Below, piece by piece: positions 16,761 to 25,764 of a stretch of 64,000 bases of DNA. The position numbers were made by a program, and so were the translations under genes. The notes beneath the pieces were generated by a model. The model saw only the letters and a list, made by a program, of their open reading frames with translations, made no database searches and was not told the DNA's origin. Where the stretch lies: contig JBBQTD010000001.1 in assembly GCA_038234715.1 (NCBI GenBank), forward strand, positions 124,001 to 188,000. Direction: 5' to 3'. The first letter of the stretch is position 1. The number at the start of each line of letters is the position of its first letter. The stretch is from SZAS-103 sp038234715 (GTDB lineage Bacteria; Pseudomonadota; Gammaproteobacteria; Xanthomonadales; Xanthomonadaceae).

Positions 16761-19700
16761 CTATCGCGTTTTGGCGCCCAGTGCATCGAGCTGGCGCGCC
16801 AGGCGCTTGGCAGACACGCCCGCCTTTGCGCCCAGTTCCTGCGCGAACAGCGACACGCGCAGTTCTTCCAGGTCCCAGCGCAAGGCCTGCCAGTCGGGGT
16901 GGTTCGCGGCACCGCGCACGCGCGCCTGGGCGATCGCGTCGACAAAGGGCTGCAATTCCAGCATGCGCGCCTGGTCGCGCTGCGGATCGTTGATGGCACG
17001 CTCGGCGCGCAGACGCATTGCCCGTACGTAGCGCGGGAATTGCGCGAGCATGTCGGCCGGCGTGTCGCGCAGGAACCCAGGCGGCAGCAGCCCGGCAAGC
17101 TGTGCCCGCAGGTCGTCGAGATTGCCTTTCGCCCATCCCAGCAGTGGCGCTTCCAGACGTGGCTTGAGCTCTGCCACCGCGTTGAGGATCGCCTCCGCGA
17201 GCTGCATGCGGCGCATCGCCTCGGCGAACAGGTTCTTGCCGACGTCCATTGCGCAGCGCTCGAAAGCGGCACGATCGCGGATCCCCTCCACGCCATGCGC
17301 AAGCAGCGCGTTCAATGCGGCCTCGACAAGGTCGACGCGCAGGCGATCCTGCGCAGCGGACTTGATGCCAGCCACGTTGGCGAACTGCTCGATCGCCGCG
17401 TACAACAATCCGGACTGAGCCGGTATCGGCAATTGCTTGCGCGCAAGCTTGATGCGATCGACGAGCGCGGTCCGCAGCAGCCGGCGCACGCCATCCGGAT
17501 GTTCGCGCTGCGCCTGCGCGCGATCGGCAAACACCCGCAATGCGACATCGTCACCGCAATCCACCAACGCGGGAAACGCGGGAACGCCCGCCTCGCCCGG
17601 CACGCTTTCAGGGATCGTGTGCGACGGAAATTCGCGTAGCCCCTCGGCTGCAAGGTCGCGGCCGACGCGCGCGGCAAATGCGCTCTCGGCGCGCGAACCG
17701 AACTGCACGCGCAACGCGTCGAGATCGCGCGACTCGGCCAGCATGCTGGCGCCCTCGATCACGCGCAGGTTCATGCGCAGGTGCGGCTCGACCGCGGCTT
17801 CATCAAAGTCGGTCGGCGCAACGCTTGCGCCGGTCGCGCGCGCGAGGAATCGCGCGAGTTCGCCGGCAAGACTGTCGGCACCCGCGACCTGCCACGCCTC
17901 GGCGAACGCGCGCTCGAAGTCCGGTGCCGGCACGAAGTTGCGACGCAATGGTTTCGGCAGTCCGCGGATCAGCGCGGTCGCCTTTTCCTCGTGCAGGCCG
18001 GGCACCAGCCACGTCAGTCGCGCGGCATCGAGCGCGTTCAGCAGGTGGATCGGCACCGCGAGCGTCACACCATCATCCGCGGCACCGGGCTCGAAGCGAT
18101 AGCCCAGCGCAAGCCGCGCATCGCCGAGCGCAAGGTATTTCGGGAAGCGTTCGTGTTCGCTGCCTTCGCCGGGCAACAGTTCCGCCAAGGGCCAATCCAG
18201 CGCATGCCGCTGCGCGGGCGACGCCTTCGCGTACCACGCGTCGAGCCCGGCCGACGTGCACATCTGTGGCGGCAGTCGATCCAGGTACCAGCGCGCCTGC
18301 CAGTCCTCGTCGGCAACAAGGCCGGCGCGTCGCAACTTGGCTTCTTCCTCGCGCGCCTTCTCCAGCGTCGCGAGATTGCGCGCAAGAAATGCTGCGCGCG
18401 TGTTGACCTCTCCCATCACCAGCCCTTGCCGCACGAACAGCTCGCGCGACTCGTCCGGCGCGATGCTGCCGTAGTGCACCGGCCGCTTCGGCGCGAGCAC
18501 CAGGCCGAACAGGCTGATCTGTTCCGATGCAACCACCCGGCCCTGGTTGCGCGACCAGCGCGCATCGAAGTGTTTGCGCGCGAGCAGATGCGGCAACTCC
18601 TGGATTGCCCAGTCCGGTTCGATGCGTGCGTTCGTCATGCCCCACACCTGCGCTGTGTCCAGCAGTGTTGCGCAAAGCACCCACGGCGGCGGCAGCTTCG
18701 CGAGCGTGGAACCTGGAAACAGCTTGAATCGCCGCTGGCGCGCGGCAAGGTAGACCTGTTTTTCGTCCTTCTGGCCGATCTGCGTCGGCAGACCCGCAAT
18801 CAGTGCGCGATGCAGCGCCGCGTAGCCGGCCGCGGTATCGCCACCATCGCGCGGATCGATTGGGGTACCCGAGGCGTGCTGCGACGGATGACCTTGCTGC
18901 CGTCCATGGCGCGCGTTCTCCGGCTTCGGATCGCCGGGCCCGGCCTTCCCTGGCCGGGCGCTCGCCACCGCGCGAGCCAGCGGCTCGCGAGCGCGATGAC
19001 TCGCCCAGCCCAACTCCTCCCCGAGCACCAACAACTGCCGATGCAGTTCGCGCCACTCGCGCATGCGCAGGAAGCCGAGGAAATGTTTCTCGCACCAGTC
19101 GCGCAGTTTCGACTGGGTCAGGTCTTCGTGCGCCTGCGCATACGCATCCCAGAGTTTCACGACGCCGACGAATTCGGATTTCGGATCGGCGAACGTCGCA
19201 TGCGCACTGTCCGCTGCGCCGCGCGCGTCCGCGGGGCGTTCACGCGGGTCCTGGATTGCGAGAAACGAGGCAATCGCATACGCCTCGCGCAGGCATCCGT
19301 GCTGTTGCGCAGCGATCAGGATGCGGCCGAGCTTCACGTCGACCGGCAACCGCGCCAGCGTGCGTCCGATCGCTGTGAGCGTGCGTGCGCGGTTGTCGTC
19401 GAGCGCTGTGACCGCGCCAAGTTCCCACAGCTGTTGCCAGCCATCGGCTATCGCTCTCGCATCCGGAGCGTCGATGAAATCGAAGTCCTCGACGCGCCCG
19501 AGCCCCAGCGCAAGCATGCGCAGGATCACGCCTGCGAGCGACGCGCGCAGGATTTCCGGATCGGTGTAGCGCGGTCGCGAGGCGAAGTCCGCTTCGGAAT
19601 ACAACCGGTAGCAGATGCCTGCAGCGATGCGTCCGCAGCGTCCCTTGCGCTGGTCGGCGCTGGCTTGCGCGATGGCTTCGATGTGAAGGCGGTCGAGCTT

Positions 19701-20906
19701 CATGCGCGGGCTGTAGCGTTTCACGCGCGCCAATCCGGGATCGATCACGTAACGAATGCGCGGCACCGTCAGCGATGTCTCGGCGACATTCGTCGCCAGC
19801 ACGATGCGCCGACCTGGCCCCGGATTGAACACGCGGTCCTGGTCGCGCGGCGACAGCCTTGCGTACAGCGGCAGCACTTCGGTGTGCCTAAAGCGGCGCT
19901 TGCCCAGCGCATGGTGCAGATCGCGGATCTCGCGTTCGCCCGGCAGGAACACCAGCACGTCGCCGCTCGCATCCTCGCGGGTGATTTCCTCGAGCGCCGC
20001 AATCACTGCATCCGCGGTGCTGCGCGGCTCACGCAGGTCTTCTGCGTCCGCGTCGTCCTCGCGCACCGCATCGGGGGGTCGATAGCGCACTTCCACCGGA
20101 TAGCTGCGTCCTTCGACCTCGAGCACGGGCGCATCGTGGAAGTGCCTTGCGAAACGCGCGGTGTCGATCGTCGCGGACGTCACGATGACTTTCAGGTCAG
20201 GCCGCTTCGGCAACAACTGGCGCAGGTAGCCGAGCAGGAAATCGATGTTGAGGCTGCGCTCGTGCGCCTCGTCGATGATCAATGTGTCGTACGCGCTCAG
20301 CCAGCGATCGGACTGCATTTCGGCGAGCAGGATGCCGTCGGTCATGAACTTGATCCGCGTCGCCGGCCCGACCTGGTCGTTGAAGCGCACCTGGAATCCG
20401 ACCACGCCACCGACCGCGACGCCCAGTTCCTGCGCGACCCGCCGCGCGACACTGCGCGCTGCGATCCGGCGTGGCTGCGTGCACCCGATCATCCCTGCCG
20501 CGCCCTGCCCCGCGGCGATGCACAGCTTCGGCAGCTGCGTGGTCTTGCCCGAACCGGTCTCGCCCGCAATCACCACGACCTGGTGCCTGCGGATCAGTGC
20601 GACGATCTTCGCGGCCTCGCGCGCAATCGGCAGGCTGTTGTCGAACGTCGGCACCGGGGCGGCTGCCGCACGCGTCTGCACCGCAGCGCGCGAAGTCGCC
20701 AGCGCGGTCTCGAATGCCGAACGCAAGGTCGCGTCGGATGGTGCCTTGCGCCATGCCGCCTGCAATCGCAACAAGCGCACACGATCGCGGCTCAATGTAT
20801 TGGGCAGCAGGTCCACGATGGATTCACGCGTCGCTCGTTCGGGATCCGTGCGGGAGAGAACAGCCGCGCACGATGGATGCATCCGCCCAGGTCGCAGCGC
20901 ATGCAT
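16761..20906 (-). CDS. hrpA: ATP-dependent RNA helicase HrpA (DEAH box)
   Basis: 1381 residues, close to the roughly 1300 of Escherichia coli HrpA. Walker A GETGSGKT is at 115-122, DEAH at 212-215 (IIDEAHERSLN), motif III in VTSATIDTARF, and motif VI is QRKGRCGRIAAGICYRLY. Winged-helix, ratchet and OB-type regions follow, then the long DUF3418 C-terminal part typical of HrpA. HrpA works in mRNA processing and rescue of stalled or collided ribosomes. Residues 1-40 before LSRDRVRLLRLQ may not be translated; an M9 start (MHPSCAAVL) is possible. Several very long open frames on the opposite strand here are shadows of this GC-rich gene. Confidence 0.95.
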   Translation of the reverse strand: MHALRPGRMHPSCAAVLSRTDPERATRESIVDLLPNTLSRDRVRLLRLQAAWRKAPSDATLRSAFETALATSRAAVQTRAAAAPVPTFDNSLPIAREAAKIVALIRRHQVVVIAGETGSGKTTQLPKLCIAAGQGAAGMIGCTQPRRIAARSVARRVAQELGVAVGGVVGFQVRFNDQVGPATRIKFMTDGILLAEMQSDRWLSAYDTLIIDEAHERSLNIDFLLGYLRQLLPKRPDLKVIVTSATIDTARFARHFHDAPVLEVEGRSYPVEVRYRPPDAVREDDADAEDLREPRSTADAVIAALEEITREDASGDVLVFLPGEREIRDLHHALGKRRFRHTEVLPLYARLSPRDQDRVFNPGPGRRIVLATNVAETSLTVPRIRYVIDPGLARVKRYSPRMKLDRLHIEAIAQASADQRKGRCGRIAAGICYRLYSEADFASRPRYTDPEILRASLAGVILRMLALGLGRVEDFDFIDAPDARAIADGWQQLWELGAVTALDDNRARTLTAIGRTLARLPVDVKLGRILIAAQQHGCLREAYAIASFLAIQDPRERPADARGAADSAHATFADPKSEFVGVVKLWDAYAQAHEDLTQSKLRDWCEKHFLGFLRMREWRELHRQLLVLGEELGWASHRAREPLARAVASARPGKAGPGDPKPENARHGRQQGHPSQHASGTPIDPRDGGDTAAGYAALHRALIAGLPTQIGQKDEKQVYLAARQRRFKLFPGSTLAKLPPPWVLCATLLDTAQVWGMTNARIEPDWAIQELPHLLARKHFDARWSRNQGRVVASEQISLFGLVLAPKRPVHYGSIAPDESRELFVRQGLVMGEVNTRAAFLARNLATLEKAREEEAKLRRAGLVADEDWQARWYLDRLPPQMCTSAGLDAWYAKASPAQRHALDWPLAELLPGEGSEHERFPKYLALGDARLALGYRFEPGAADDGVTLAVPIHLLNALDAARLTWLVPGLHEEKATALIRGLPKPLRRNFVPAPDFERAFAEAWQVAGADSLAGELARFLARATGASVAPTDFDEAAVEPHLRMNLRVIEGASMLAESRDLDALRVQFGSRAESAFAARVGRDLAAEGLREFPSHTIPESVPGEAGVPAFPALVDCGDDVALRVFADRAQAQREHPDGVRRLLRTALVDRIKLARKQLPIPAQSGLLYAAIEQFANVAGIKSAAQDRLRVDLVEAALNALLAHGVEGIRDRAAFERCAMDVGKNLFAEAMRRMQLAEAILNAVAELKPRLEAPLLGWAKGNLDDLRAQLAGLLPPGFLRDTPADMLAQFPRYVRAMRLRAERAINDPQRDQARMLELQPFVDAIAQARVRGAANHPDWQALRWDLEELRVSLFAQELGAKAGVSAKRLARQLDALGAKTR

Positions 20907-21292
20907 TGCGATTCTAGCCCATCGTCGACGGCAACCCCCGCATCAGGCGTCAGCCGTCGTGATCGAGGAACGTCGTTGCGATCGACGATTTGCTTCCGGG
21001 AGACATCCATGACGCGTGGAGGGGCAGCCCCAGCAGCACCCCCGAAAGCGATCAGCGCAAAAAGGGCCGGGGGCCGGCCCGCGCGCGAGCTTCATTTCTC
21101 GCGCCCGGTCATCGCCGAGTGCCCCTGACCTGTTGGCTGCCGATATTGATTGCGCTGAGCTTGCACCCCGTGGTACCAGATCAACGACGCCCACGCCGTG
21201 GCATGTAGTACGAGCCGCGGACACACCAAGGTTCTGACTCGAAACCGTGGTCTATCCACGATTCCGCTCGCTGGTTTCAGGAGCAACGCGCG
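20907..21292. other. Intergenic region, 386 bp
   Basis: Lies between the divergent hrpA and the gene at 21293. It holds a possible small ORF of 39 codons (21009-21128, plus strand, beginning MTRGGAAPAAPPKAI) with no recognisable features, and a GC-rich self-complementary stretch around 21066-21085 (GGGCCGGGGGCCGGCCC). I see no convincing gene. Confidence 0.5.
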
Positions 21293-21877
21293 ATGACTGG
21301 CCCACAACACGCCGATCGGCCAGTTCACTCGCATCGTCGCGGACGCCTCACAGCGTGCGAGCTCCCGGTCGGCGCCCTGCTTGGCATGTACCGCGACGCG
21401 GGCGCCTACACCGATTGCTACGCGGCGGAGATGTCGCGGTCTGTTTCCCATGCCGAATACGTCGAGGCGTTTTACACCACGTGGGTGTTCAAGCTCGAGC
21501 GATGGGTGCTTGCGGTGTTCGTTTCGAAACCGTCCACGGACGTACAGGCCCGGGCATTGGCATGCGGACAGGCCGATGCGTTCGCCGCATGGAGTGTCGA
21601 GGGTCGAACCGGCAATCAACTGTTGATGTGCGACTTCCAGCGACGCACGCGCTCGTGGTTGATGAGCGCCCCAGCGCCGGACTCGGCGACGGGCACTGCG
21701 ACAGGCACGCGCCTCTACTTCGGTTCCGCAGTCGTGCCTGTGACCCACCCGCAGTCGGGGCGATCGACGATGGGCTTTGTCTTCAGGGCCCTGCTGGGAT
21801 TCCACAAGATTTATTCGCGGATTCTGATACGTGCCGCGATGTCGCGATTGCGTCGAGCACGGGCTGGCGAAGCGTAA
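21293..21877 (+). CDS. Conserved hypothetical protein
   Basis: 194 residues. The start follows AGGAG with a 9-bp gap. The composition is that of a real protein, with aromatic and Cys residues in ordered blocks: GMYRDAGAYTDCYAAEM, YVEAFYTTWVFKLERWVLAVFVSKPSTDVQARALA, QLLMCDFQRRTRSWLM, TRLYFGSAVVPV and FRALLGFHKIYSRILIRAAMSRL. No signal peptide is seen; a C-terminal amphipathic helix may bind membrane. I do not recognise a named domain with confidence. An opposing frame (21092-21910) of similar length has arginine-rich, unpatterned translation and is rejected. Confidence 0.72.
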   Translation: MTGPQHADRPVHSHRRGRLTACELPVGALLGMYRDAGAYTDCYAAEMSRSVSHAEYVEAFYTTWVFKLERWVLAVFVSKPSTDVQARALACGQADAFAAWSVEGRTGNQLLMCDFQRRTRSWLMSAPAPDSATGTATGTRLYFGSAVVPVTHPQSGRSTMGFVFRALLGFHKIYSRILIRAAMSRLRRARAGEA

Positions 21878-21968
21878 GCAAGCTCGCCGCATACCCCGCT
21901 TCGACAACATCGCTCACCGCACAACGCGCGCCTGGCGGGAAGGGCCGCAGCCGTCCCCGACATGCGGG

Positions 21969-22385
21969 TCAATGCTGACCGTCACCCTGATCGGCAGGCA
22001 CTTCCACGGCATGTTCCGACGTCGACACAGTGACCGATCCGTCCGCATGCTCGCTTACCACGGCCGTCGGGGTGCGCGGTGGAACGGTGACGGTCGTCTG
22101 CGTGGTGGTCTGCGTAGCGGTGGTTTCGTGCGACGTCACCGGGCGATGGTAGGCCACTGCCGTGTGAGGCACGCGATGGTGGTGCACGGGGTGCTGGACG
22201 GCCATTGGCGCAACCGCGTGCGTCGACGTCGCGGTCGTGTCGTACTGCGCGGTCGTGGTGGTCGTGGTCTGGGTGATGGCAGGAGTCGGCGGGTCAGGAT
22301 CCTTGACGATAACCGTCGTGTCCTGTGCATGTGCAGGCATGGCGCACAACAGTGCGAGTCCAATTGCGAAAACCAAACGATTCAT
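21969..22385 (-). CDS. Small exported Thr/His-rich protein
   Basis: 138 residues from ATG at 22385, with GGAGGAG just upstream. The signal peptide is MNRLVFAIGLALLCAMPAHAQD. The mature part is low complexity: VIVKDPDPPTPAITQTTTTTTAQYD, a histidine-rich middle (QHPVHHHRVPHTAVAYHRPVTSH), a second Thr run, and SEHADGSVTVSTSEHAVEVPADQGDGQH. The His clusters might bind metal. No family is recognised. The minus-strand neighbours at 22733 and 23420 also encode small exported proteins, but with separate upstream regions. Confidence 0.7.
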   Translation of the reverse strand: MNRLVFAIGLALLCAMPAHAQDTTVIVKDPDPPTPAITQTTTTTTAQYDTTATSTHAVAPMAVQHPVHHHRVPHTAVAYHRPVTSHETTATQTTTQTTVTVPPRTPTAVVSEHADGSVTVSTSEHAVEVPADQGDGQH

Positions 22386-22511
22386 GGTGCTCCTCCGTGG
22401 CAGTGGATCTCCTGCGCCCACTGTACGGCATCTTTTCTGAACACTGTCCGCAAGACCAGGCCAGGGGTTGCTTGCGGTTCATGCGCGACGCAACCCCGGG
22501 CAACGCGGGGG

Positions 22512-22597
22512 CCGGTCCGGGCAGTCGGGCAGTCGGGCAGTCGGGCAGTCGGGCAGTCGGGCAGCCGGGCGGTCGCGCGGTCGGGCGGTCGGGCGGA
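22512..22597. repeat. 8-bp tandem repeat (about ten copies)
   Basis: Direct repeats of GGGCAGTC run from about 22519, changing in the later copies to GGGCGGTC (one copy GCGCGGTC). The period is 8 bp throughout, so no reading frame is kept. It lies in the 347-bp intergenic region 22386-22732 between two minus-strand exported-protein genes, upstream of the gene at 21969-22385. I see nothing else in that region. A variable-number repeat is likely. Confidence 0.85.
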
Positions 22598-22732
22598 AAG
22601 CGTCACTGACACTTGCATTCGCACCTGGGCGGCGACCGAAGCCCGACAGCGAGATGTCGAAGATGTTTCAAGTAACCGGCGCCGCGTCCACGCGTTGCGC
22701 GGATGACTTTGCGGCGCGCAGACTGGAAAAAC

Positions 22733-23215
22733 TTACCAGGGACCGTCGGTGATACAACCCGGGCATATGCTCCGGTGATTGTATTCAAGGGTGAGCATGG
22801 CGGTCTGCCCGTCCCTGCCGCGCTGCATCCACTTGCCCATCGGCATGCAGGTGACCGTGATGATGTGGGTCCCGGTCAGCTGGCCGCGTTCGCAGTAGAT
22901 GCGACTCTCCGCCCTGGCATGCGTCGTGATCTGGTTGATCAGTTCCTGATCGTTGACGAGGTCCACACGATCCTGAACGCCCATCGAGGACTTGCCGAGA
23001 CGCTGGTCAATGCGATCGAGAGCGTCGATCACGGTGGCCTTGTCCTTCGGCGTGATTTCGCTGTAGCGACCACTGTCCAGCTGTCCGATCATGCGACTCT
23101 TGAGGGCGTCGAAATCGGCTTTGCTGACCTTGACCTGCGTGTCGATCGTGTCGGCGCTGGCGGCGCTTGCGAACGCGAAACAAGCAGCAAGCGCAATTGC
23201 GTACTTTCGGCTCAT
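22733..23215 (-). CDS. Exported protein of unknown function
   Basis: 160 residues, signal peptide MSRKYAIALAACFAFASAASA. The mature part has an N-terminal helical region (VKVSKADFDALKSRMIGQLDSGRYSEITPKDKATVIDALDRIDQRLGK). It ends with a cysteine-containing beta-type tail (SRIYCERGQLTGTHIITVTCMPMGKWM and HRSICPGCITDGPW). Four cysteines in the tail suggest disulfides in the periplasm. The start is preceded by AGGGAAGTGCC. The family is unknown to me; similar small exported proteins with an ITPKDK motif are frequent in this order. Confidence 0.75.
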   Translation of the reverse strand: MSRKYAIALAACFAFASAASADTIDTQVKVSKADFDALKSRMIGQLDSGRYSEITPKDKATVIDALDRIDQRLGKSSMGVQDRVDLVNDQELINQITTHARAESRIYCERGQLTGTHIITVTCMPMGKWMQRGRDGQTAMLTLEYNHRSICPGCITDGPW

Positions 23216-23419
23216 GGCACTTCCCTGGTGTCCGGCGGATATGGGCCGCCACCCGACTAAAAATTACTCCTGGTGGATACCGGGCACAACGCTGCAACTG
23301 GACAAGAATGGGTCGAAAAAGGACAACGCGAGCAAGCGGAGCGCGGTGATTTCCGGGATTGATCGCCTCACTCTGAAAAACTTGGCCCGCTTTTTTTGCG
23401 CTGGTCATCCATGTTGATC

Positions 23420-23905
23420 CTAGCGGGCCGCGTCGCCCTTCTTCGGCGGCGTCAGGGTCTTGTGCATCTCGGGCACCGCCATCAGCGCGGCCGATGCATA
23501 CCAGGCGTGGTACTCGGCGACCATTTCGCCATTGACGATCACCGGATCGGTCGCGGTGAGTGCTTTGGCTTCATCGATGCTGCCGACCGCGAACACGAAG
23601 AGTCCGTCCCAGTGCGCGGGATCGTCCGGCTCGAACGGCCCTGCGATCGCGAGTTTGCCCGCATCCGCGAGGCGCTCGATGTTGGCGAAGTGGCCCTTGA
23701 ACATCGCGTCGCGCTTCGGGCCCTTCGGCATGCGCTTCGGCCCGGGTTTGAGGATCACCAGCACGTAAGGACGCATGCCCCGCTCGTCGGCGCCGAGCCG
23801 CGTGGCAAGGGGTGCGTCGTAGGCAGGCCTGTTGGACTGCGTGGCCAGCACAGACGCGCTTGACGAAAGAAAAAGCGCAAGCAGAGCGATCGATGCAAAT
23901 CTCAT
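23420..23905 (-). CDS. Exported YCII-related (dimeric alpha-beta barrel) protein
   Basis: 161 residues. A signal peptide MRFASIALLALFLSSSASVLA precedes a YCII-like domain: YVLVILKPGPKRMPKGPKRDAMFKGHFANIERLADAGKLAIAGPFEPDD, then WDGLFVFAVGSIDEAKALTATDPVIVNGEMVAEYHAW. The spacing of FKGHFANIERL, LAIAGPF and AKAL..DP is the usual YCII pattern (small dimeric proteins thought to act on small molecules). An exported version is less common than a cytoplasmic one. The upstream gap of about 180 bp shows no further gene. Confidence 0.8.
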   Translation of the reverse strand: MRFASIALLALFLSSSASVLATQSNRPAYDAPLATRLGADERGMRPYVLVILKPGPKRMPKGPKRDAMFKGHFANIERLADAGKLAIAGPFEPDDPAHWDGLFVFAVGSIDEAKALTATDPVIVNGEMVAEYHAWYASAALMAVPEMHKTLTPPKKGDAAR

Positions 23906-24084
23906 GGACTGGTCCCCGAAGAAATGAATTGCCGCTTGTTCGTGGAATGAAGATCAATGGCTGCGAAGGGCCATGGCTGCCTGCTCATGTTTGGTGTGCG
24001 TCGGTTGCCAGCTACTACCAACATGTCGCCATCACAGGGAGGCGGCGATACGAGTCTTTCGAGGCACTTGTCCTCTTTTCCCGC

Positions 24085-24690
24085 TCAAGGCCTGAAGGCC
24101 AGCAACCTGCGTGATTTTTCCGGATAGGTGACGCTATACGACATGTCGTATGCCAATTGCCCGGACTGATCCCGGAGGCGCTCGCACGCACCATGCATGT
24201 CGGTCTTGTGTTGGGACGCAAACTTGCGCATGTCGGGCTCCAGTTGGCGCTCGGCCACCGGCCCCAGCTTTTGCCAGACCGGCTCATACGATGTCCCGAG
24301 CCGTGCATAGATCCGGTCCACCTGGTGGATCTCCGCGCTGTTTTCGGCAGTCAGGCGGGTTGCAAACACGGAGATGTCGACACCACGCGCACGGCAAAAG
24401 GAAACCCTGGTCCGGGTGTTGTAGTAGAAATAGACCATGAATTCATCCGCGGAATATTCCGCGCGTTGGCCCTCGTTGCCCAACGATTTCCTGGTCTTTT
24501 CCGAAATCTCATCGGCGACCCGCTTTCGCGCCTCCACAATGGGCAATTCGGGATACTTCTGTCTGGCGATTCGGTCGATCTCCTCGACCTTCTCGTCCAC
24601 GGGATTCGAAGTTTGCGCCAGGGCGCCGGCCGCAAGGACGATCGGAAACGCAAGCAGGAGTAACGCGTGACCGACGCGCGGTTTTGGCAT
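24085..24690 (-). CDS. Exported protein of unknown function
   Basis: 201 residues. The signal peptide is MPKPRVGHALLLLAFPIVLAAGALAQ. The rest is mainly charged and helical: VDEKVEEIDRIARQKYPELPIVEARKRVADEISEKTRKSLGN, DEFMVYFYYNTRTRVSFCRARGVDISVFATRLTAENSAEIHQVDRIYARLG and KFASQHKTDMHGACERLRDQ. Two cysteines may pair. No known domain is recognised. The coding region has the codon character of a real gene, and the start lies at the edge of the 1.07-kb space that holds the 21-bp array. Confidence 0.72.
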   Translation of the reverse strand: MPKPRVGHALLLLAFPIVLAAGALAQTSNPVDEKVEEIDRIARQKYPELPIVEARKRVADEISEKTRKSLGNEGQRAEYSADEFMVYFYYNTRTRVSFCRARGVDISVFATRLTAENSAEIHQVDRIYARLGTSYEPVWQKLGPVAERQLEPDMRKFASQHKTDMHGACERLRDQSGQLAYDMSYSVTYPEKSRRLLAFRP

Positions 24691-25203
24691 GGCGCATTTT
24701 CCCTGCTGAGCTCATGTCGTCGAGCGTTTCTGATGCGCCAAAGCGACCCCTGTTCGGCATCGTACTGTGATATCCGCGCTGCGAACAGAACAAGGAATCA
24801 CCGTGCAGGCGAGCCAGCTTCCATTGGCGTTCGAGGGTGGCGTAGGGGTCGATGTGCATGCGCGCAGCTCCGGGTCAGCGGTGCGGAAAATGTTGTTCTG
24901 GATCAGGCCACGCTGCCGCGAGGTCGTATGGATAATGGTTGCGCACCCGTCAACGCCACTTTGTCCGCCCTCTCCTCCTTCCCGGGCTGGCCCCAACACC
25001 TGGATGCGTTCGTGCACCGTCTTGTCGAGGCCGGGTGCGGCCTGGGCCGGGCGCACGCTGGACTTGTCGGTAACAGCAACGGTCGTGCTCCGGGCCGCCA
25101 TGTCCATGCGGCCTGCCTGCAACGGGTTGCTGCGTGCGGACATGGTTGTGTCGGCTGCAGGCAACGTTTCTGCGCTGCCGGCAGGGTTTGGCGCTGTCGA
25201 TTC
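24691..25203. other. Intergenic region upstream of the 21-bp repeat array
   Basis: 513 bp between a minus-strand exported-protein gene and the array. Frames are open on both strands because the region is GC-rich and the neighbouring array lacks stops in several frames, but none has a convincing start plus protein-like composition. I make no gene call here. Confidence 0.45.
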
Positions 25204-25642
25204 AAGGCTTTCTTTCCTGCAAACGAAGGTTGGTCCGCAGCAATCGAAGCTTGGTCCGGTGCGAACGAAGCTTTGTTTCGGGCAATCGAAGTCTGGTTCG
25301 GGCGAACAAGGCTTCGTTTGGTGCAATCGAAGTCTTGTTTGCTGCGAACGAAGTCTTGTTTGCTGCGAACGAAGTCTTGTCCGGAGCAATCGAGGCTTTC
25401 TCCACAGGAATCGAAGTCTTGTCCCGTGCAAACGAAGCTTTGTTTGTTGCGGACCAAACTTTGGTCAGGCGAACGAAGCTTGGTTTCGAGCAATCGAGGT
25501 TTGGTTTCGAGCAATCGAGGTTTGGTTTCGAGCAAACGAGGTTTGGTTTCAAGCAAACGAAGTTTGGTTTCGAACAATCAAAGCTTGGTTCCGAACAATC
25601 GAAGTTTGGTTTCGGGCGGTTGAAGTCTGGTTTCGCGCGATC
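25204..25642 (+). repeat. 21-unit array of a degenerate 21-bp repeat (heptapeptide-like)
   Basis: 439 bp made of 21 tandem units with no spacers; 19 are 21 bp and two are 20 bp. The unit is roughly GAAGTTTGGTTTCG followed by AGCAATC or AGCAAAC. Read in the frame GAA GTT TGG TTT CGA GCA ATC, units give E-[VA]-[WLF]-F-[RAS]-A-[IN]. Glu varies between GAA and GAG, and Ala between GCA, GCG and GCT, so many changes are silent. The two 20-bp units (about 25288-25307 and about 25454-25473) each lack one base in the fourth codon, shifting the frame by -1; putting one base back into each makes all 21 units read in a single frame. The later units (about 25474-25600) are the most uniform. The array lies just upstream of the exported-protein gene at 25765. 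Confidence 0.93.
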
Positions 25643-25764
25643 GAAGGCCGGAAACGGCGGAGCAGCTGTCTGTCGTGGTATGTATCGCGTTGGCAATGAG
25701 GTTGTTGCCGGAAGGTCCCCGTGAATCGATGTCATGCCTGTCACAGCCAGTCGAGGAAATAGTC

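Noticed and set aside
17781..21128. Very long open frame on the plus strand opposite hrpA
   Set aside because: It is the antisense shadow of a GC-rich helicase gene; the translation is arginine/histidine-rich with no domain, whereas the minus strand has all HrpA motifs.
21092..21910. Minus-strand frame opposite the gene at 21293
   Set aside because: Arginine-rich, without domain or signal, while the plus strand has ordered hydrophobic and aromatic blocks and a ribosome-binding site.
24712..25577. Minus-strand frames through the 21-bp array
   Set aside because: Open only because the repeat has no stop codons in several frames; no start signal and no stable protein pattern outside the array. 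The heptad reading with silent changes is on the plus strand.
25204..25642. CRISPR array
   Set aside because: Units are tandem without spacers and only 21 bp long, and no cas genes are present.
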